Origin: Candidatus Hydrogenedentota bacterium
GTDB lineage: Bacteria > Hydrogenedentota > Hydrogenedentia > Hydrogenedentiales > CAITNO01
Length of the DNA: 6,428 nucleotides
Direction of reading: 5' to 3'
Assembly (NCBI GenBank): GCA_903922535.1
Contig: CAIXUF010001311.1
Coordinates: 1-6,428, forward strand
Below the pieces are notes generated by a model. The model ran no database searches. It was given only the letters and a program-made list of their open reading frames with translations, and was not told the origin of the DNA. The translations under genes and the position numbers were made by a program. How positions within the stretch are numbered: position 1 is the first letter of the stretch; each line of letters begins with the position of its first letter. This document shows, one piece after another, positions 6,251 through 6,428 of this stretch.

Positions 6251-6428
6251 TCATCTTCCTTTCATGGTATGCCCGAAGGCTTCCTCAGTTTCATCCACGG
6301 TCCAATCCGGGGATGCGGCGGGTTCTCCGCCGTCGTTTTCCTCTATGCTGTAGTCCTGTTTGCACGCAAAAACCCGCAACATCCTATGGAGGTCGCGGAC
6401 TTCTTCTTCCTTGCCAATCGAATTTGCC
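6251..6428 (-). CDS. C-terminal end of an unidentified acidic ORF (partial)
   Basis: One minus-strand frame is open from the right edge for 58 codons to a TGA at 6251-6253. It begins ANSIGKEEEVRDLHRML and ends EEAFGHTMKGR. The fragment is acidic in its second half, with SIEENDGGEP and DWTVDETEEA. No family is recognised. Its stop lies two bases before the entericidin ATG at 6248 and would overlap the alternative ATG at 6254 as ATGA, a spacing typical of translationally coupled genes; the entericidin ribosome binding site would lie inside its last codons. The frame could still be chance, since 58 codons in GC-rich DNA is short, so this is a tentative call. Confidence 0.42.
   Translation of the reverse strand, partial: ANSIGKEEEVRDLHRMLRVFACKQDYSIEENDGGEPAASPDWTVDETEEAFGHTMKGR

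Noticed and set aside
1..6428. CRISPR arrays, tRNA or rRNA genes, insertion sequences
   Set aside because: No regularly spaced direct repeats other than the in-gene 90-bp repeats, no cloverleaf or rRNA-like sequence, and no transposase-like frame or terminal inverted repeats were seen.

Overview
The window comes from a GC-rich bacterium, judged diderm because it carries two entericidin-type lipoproteins, a secreted WXXGXW-repeat protein and good Shine-Dalgarno sequences before almost every gene. The core of the WXXGXW protein (tyrosine-rich stretch around residues 228-290, with motifs such as FAPVYY and YYFGDYYD) resembles proteins I associate with Planctomycetota and other PVC-type or environmental diderm lineages. 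That lineage guess is an inference and cannot be settled from this window. No rRNA, tRNA, CRISPR array, transposase or phage gene was seen.

All supported genes lie on the minus strand, so transcription runs from the right edge to the left. In order they are: the C-terminal end of an unidentified acidic ORF (6251-6428, partial); a small entericidin-like lipoprotein (6093-6248) followed at once by a clear intrinsic terminator (6073-6092); a 684-residue secreted WXXGXW-repeat protein with a long proline/lysine-rich tail (3972-6026); a second entericidin-like lipoprotein fused to a C-terminal InlB-B-repeat-like domain (3434-3832); a 49-residue Lmo0937-type membrane protein (3226-3375); a strong hairpin (3119-3149); a 74-residue two-helix membrane protein (2866-3090); a 316-residue secreted protein with PKD/Ig-like domains (1882-2832); and a CHASE3/multi-PAS membrane sensor protein that runs off the left edge (1-1760). 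No gap exceeds 140 bases. The larger ones (3833-3971, 3091-3225, 1761-1881) contain ribosome binding sites and hairpins but no convincing extra gene.

Every complete product except the sensor is predicted to be a small membrane protein, a lipoprotein or an exported protein without catalytic motifs, so the locus reads as a cell-envelope or stress-associated cassette. The adjacent CHASE3-PAS protein senses a periplasmic or membrane signal and might control it, but nothing in the sequence proves that link. The most noteworthy points are the entericidin/B-repeat fusion, the pair of entericidin paralogues flanking the large WXXGXW gene, the 90-bp tandem repeats in that gene's tail, and the repeated HTF(K/R)EPG modules in the PKD-like protein. 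I saw no clear evidence of a wholly new biological system.
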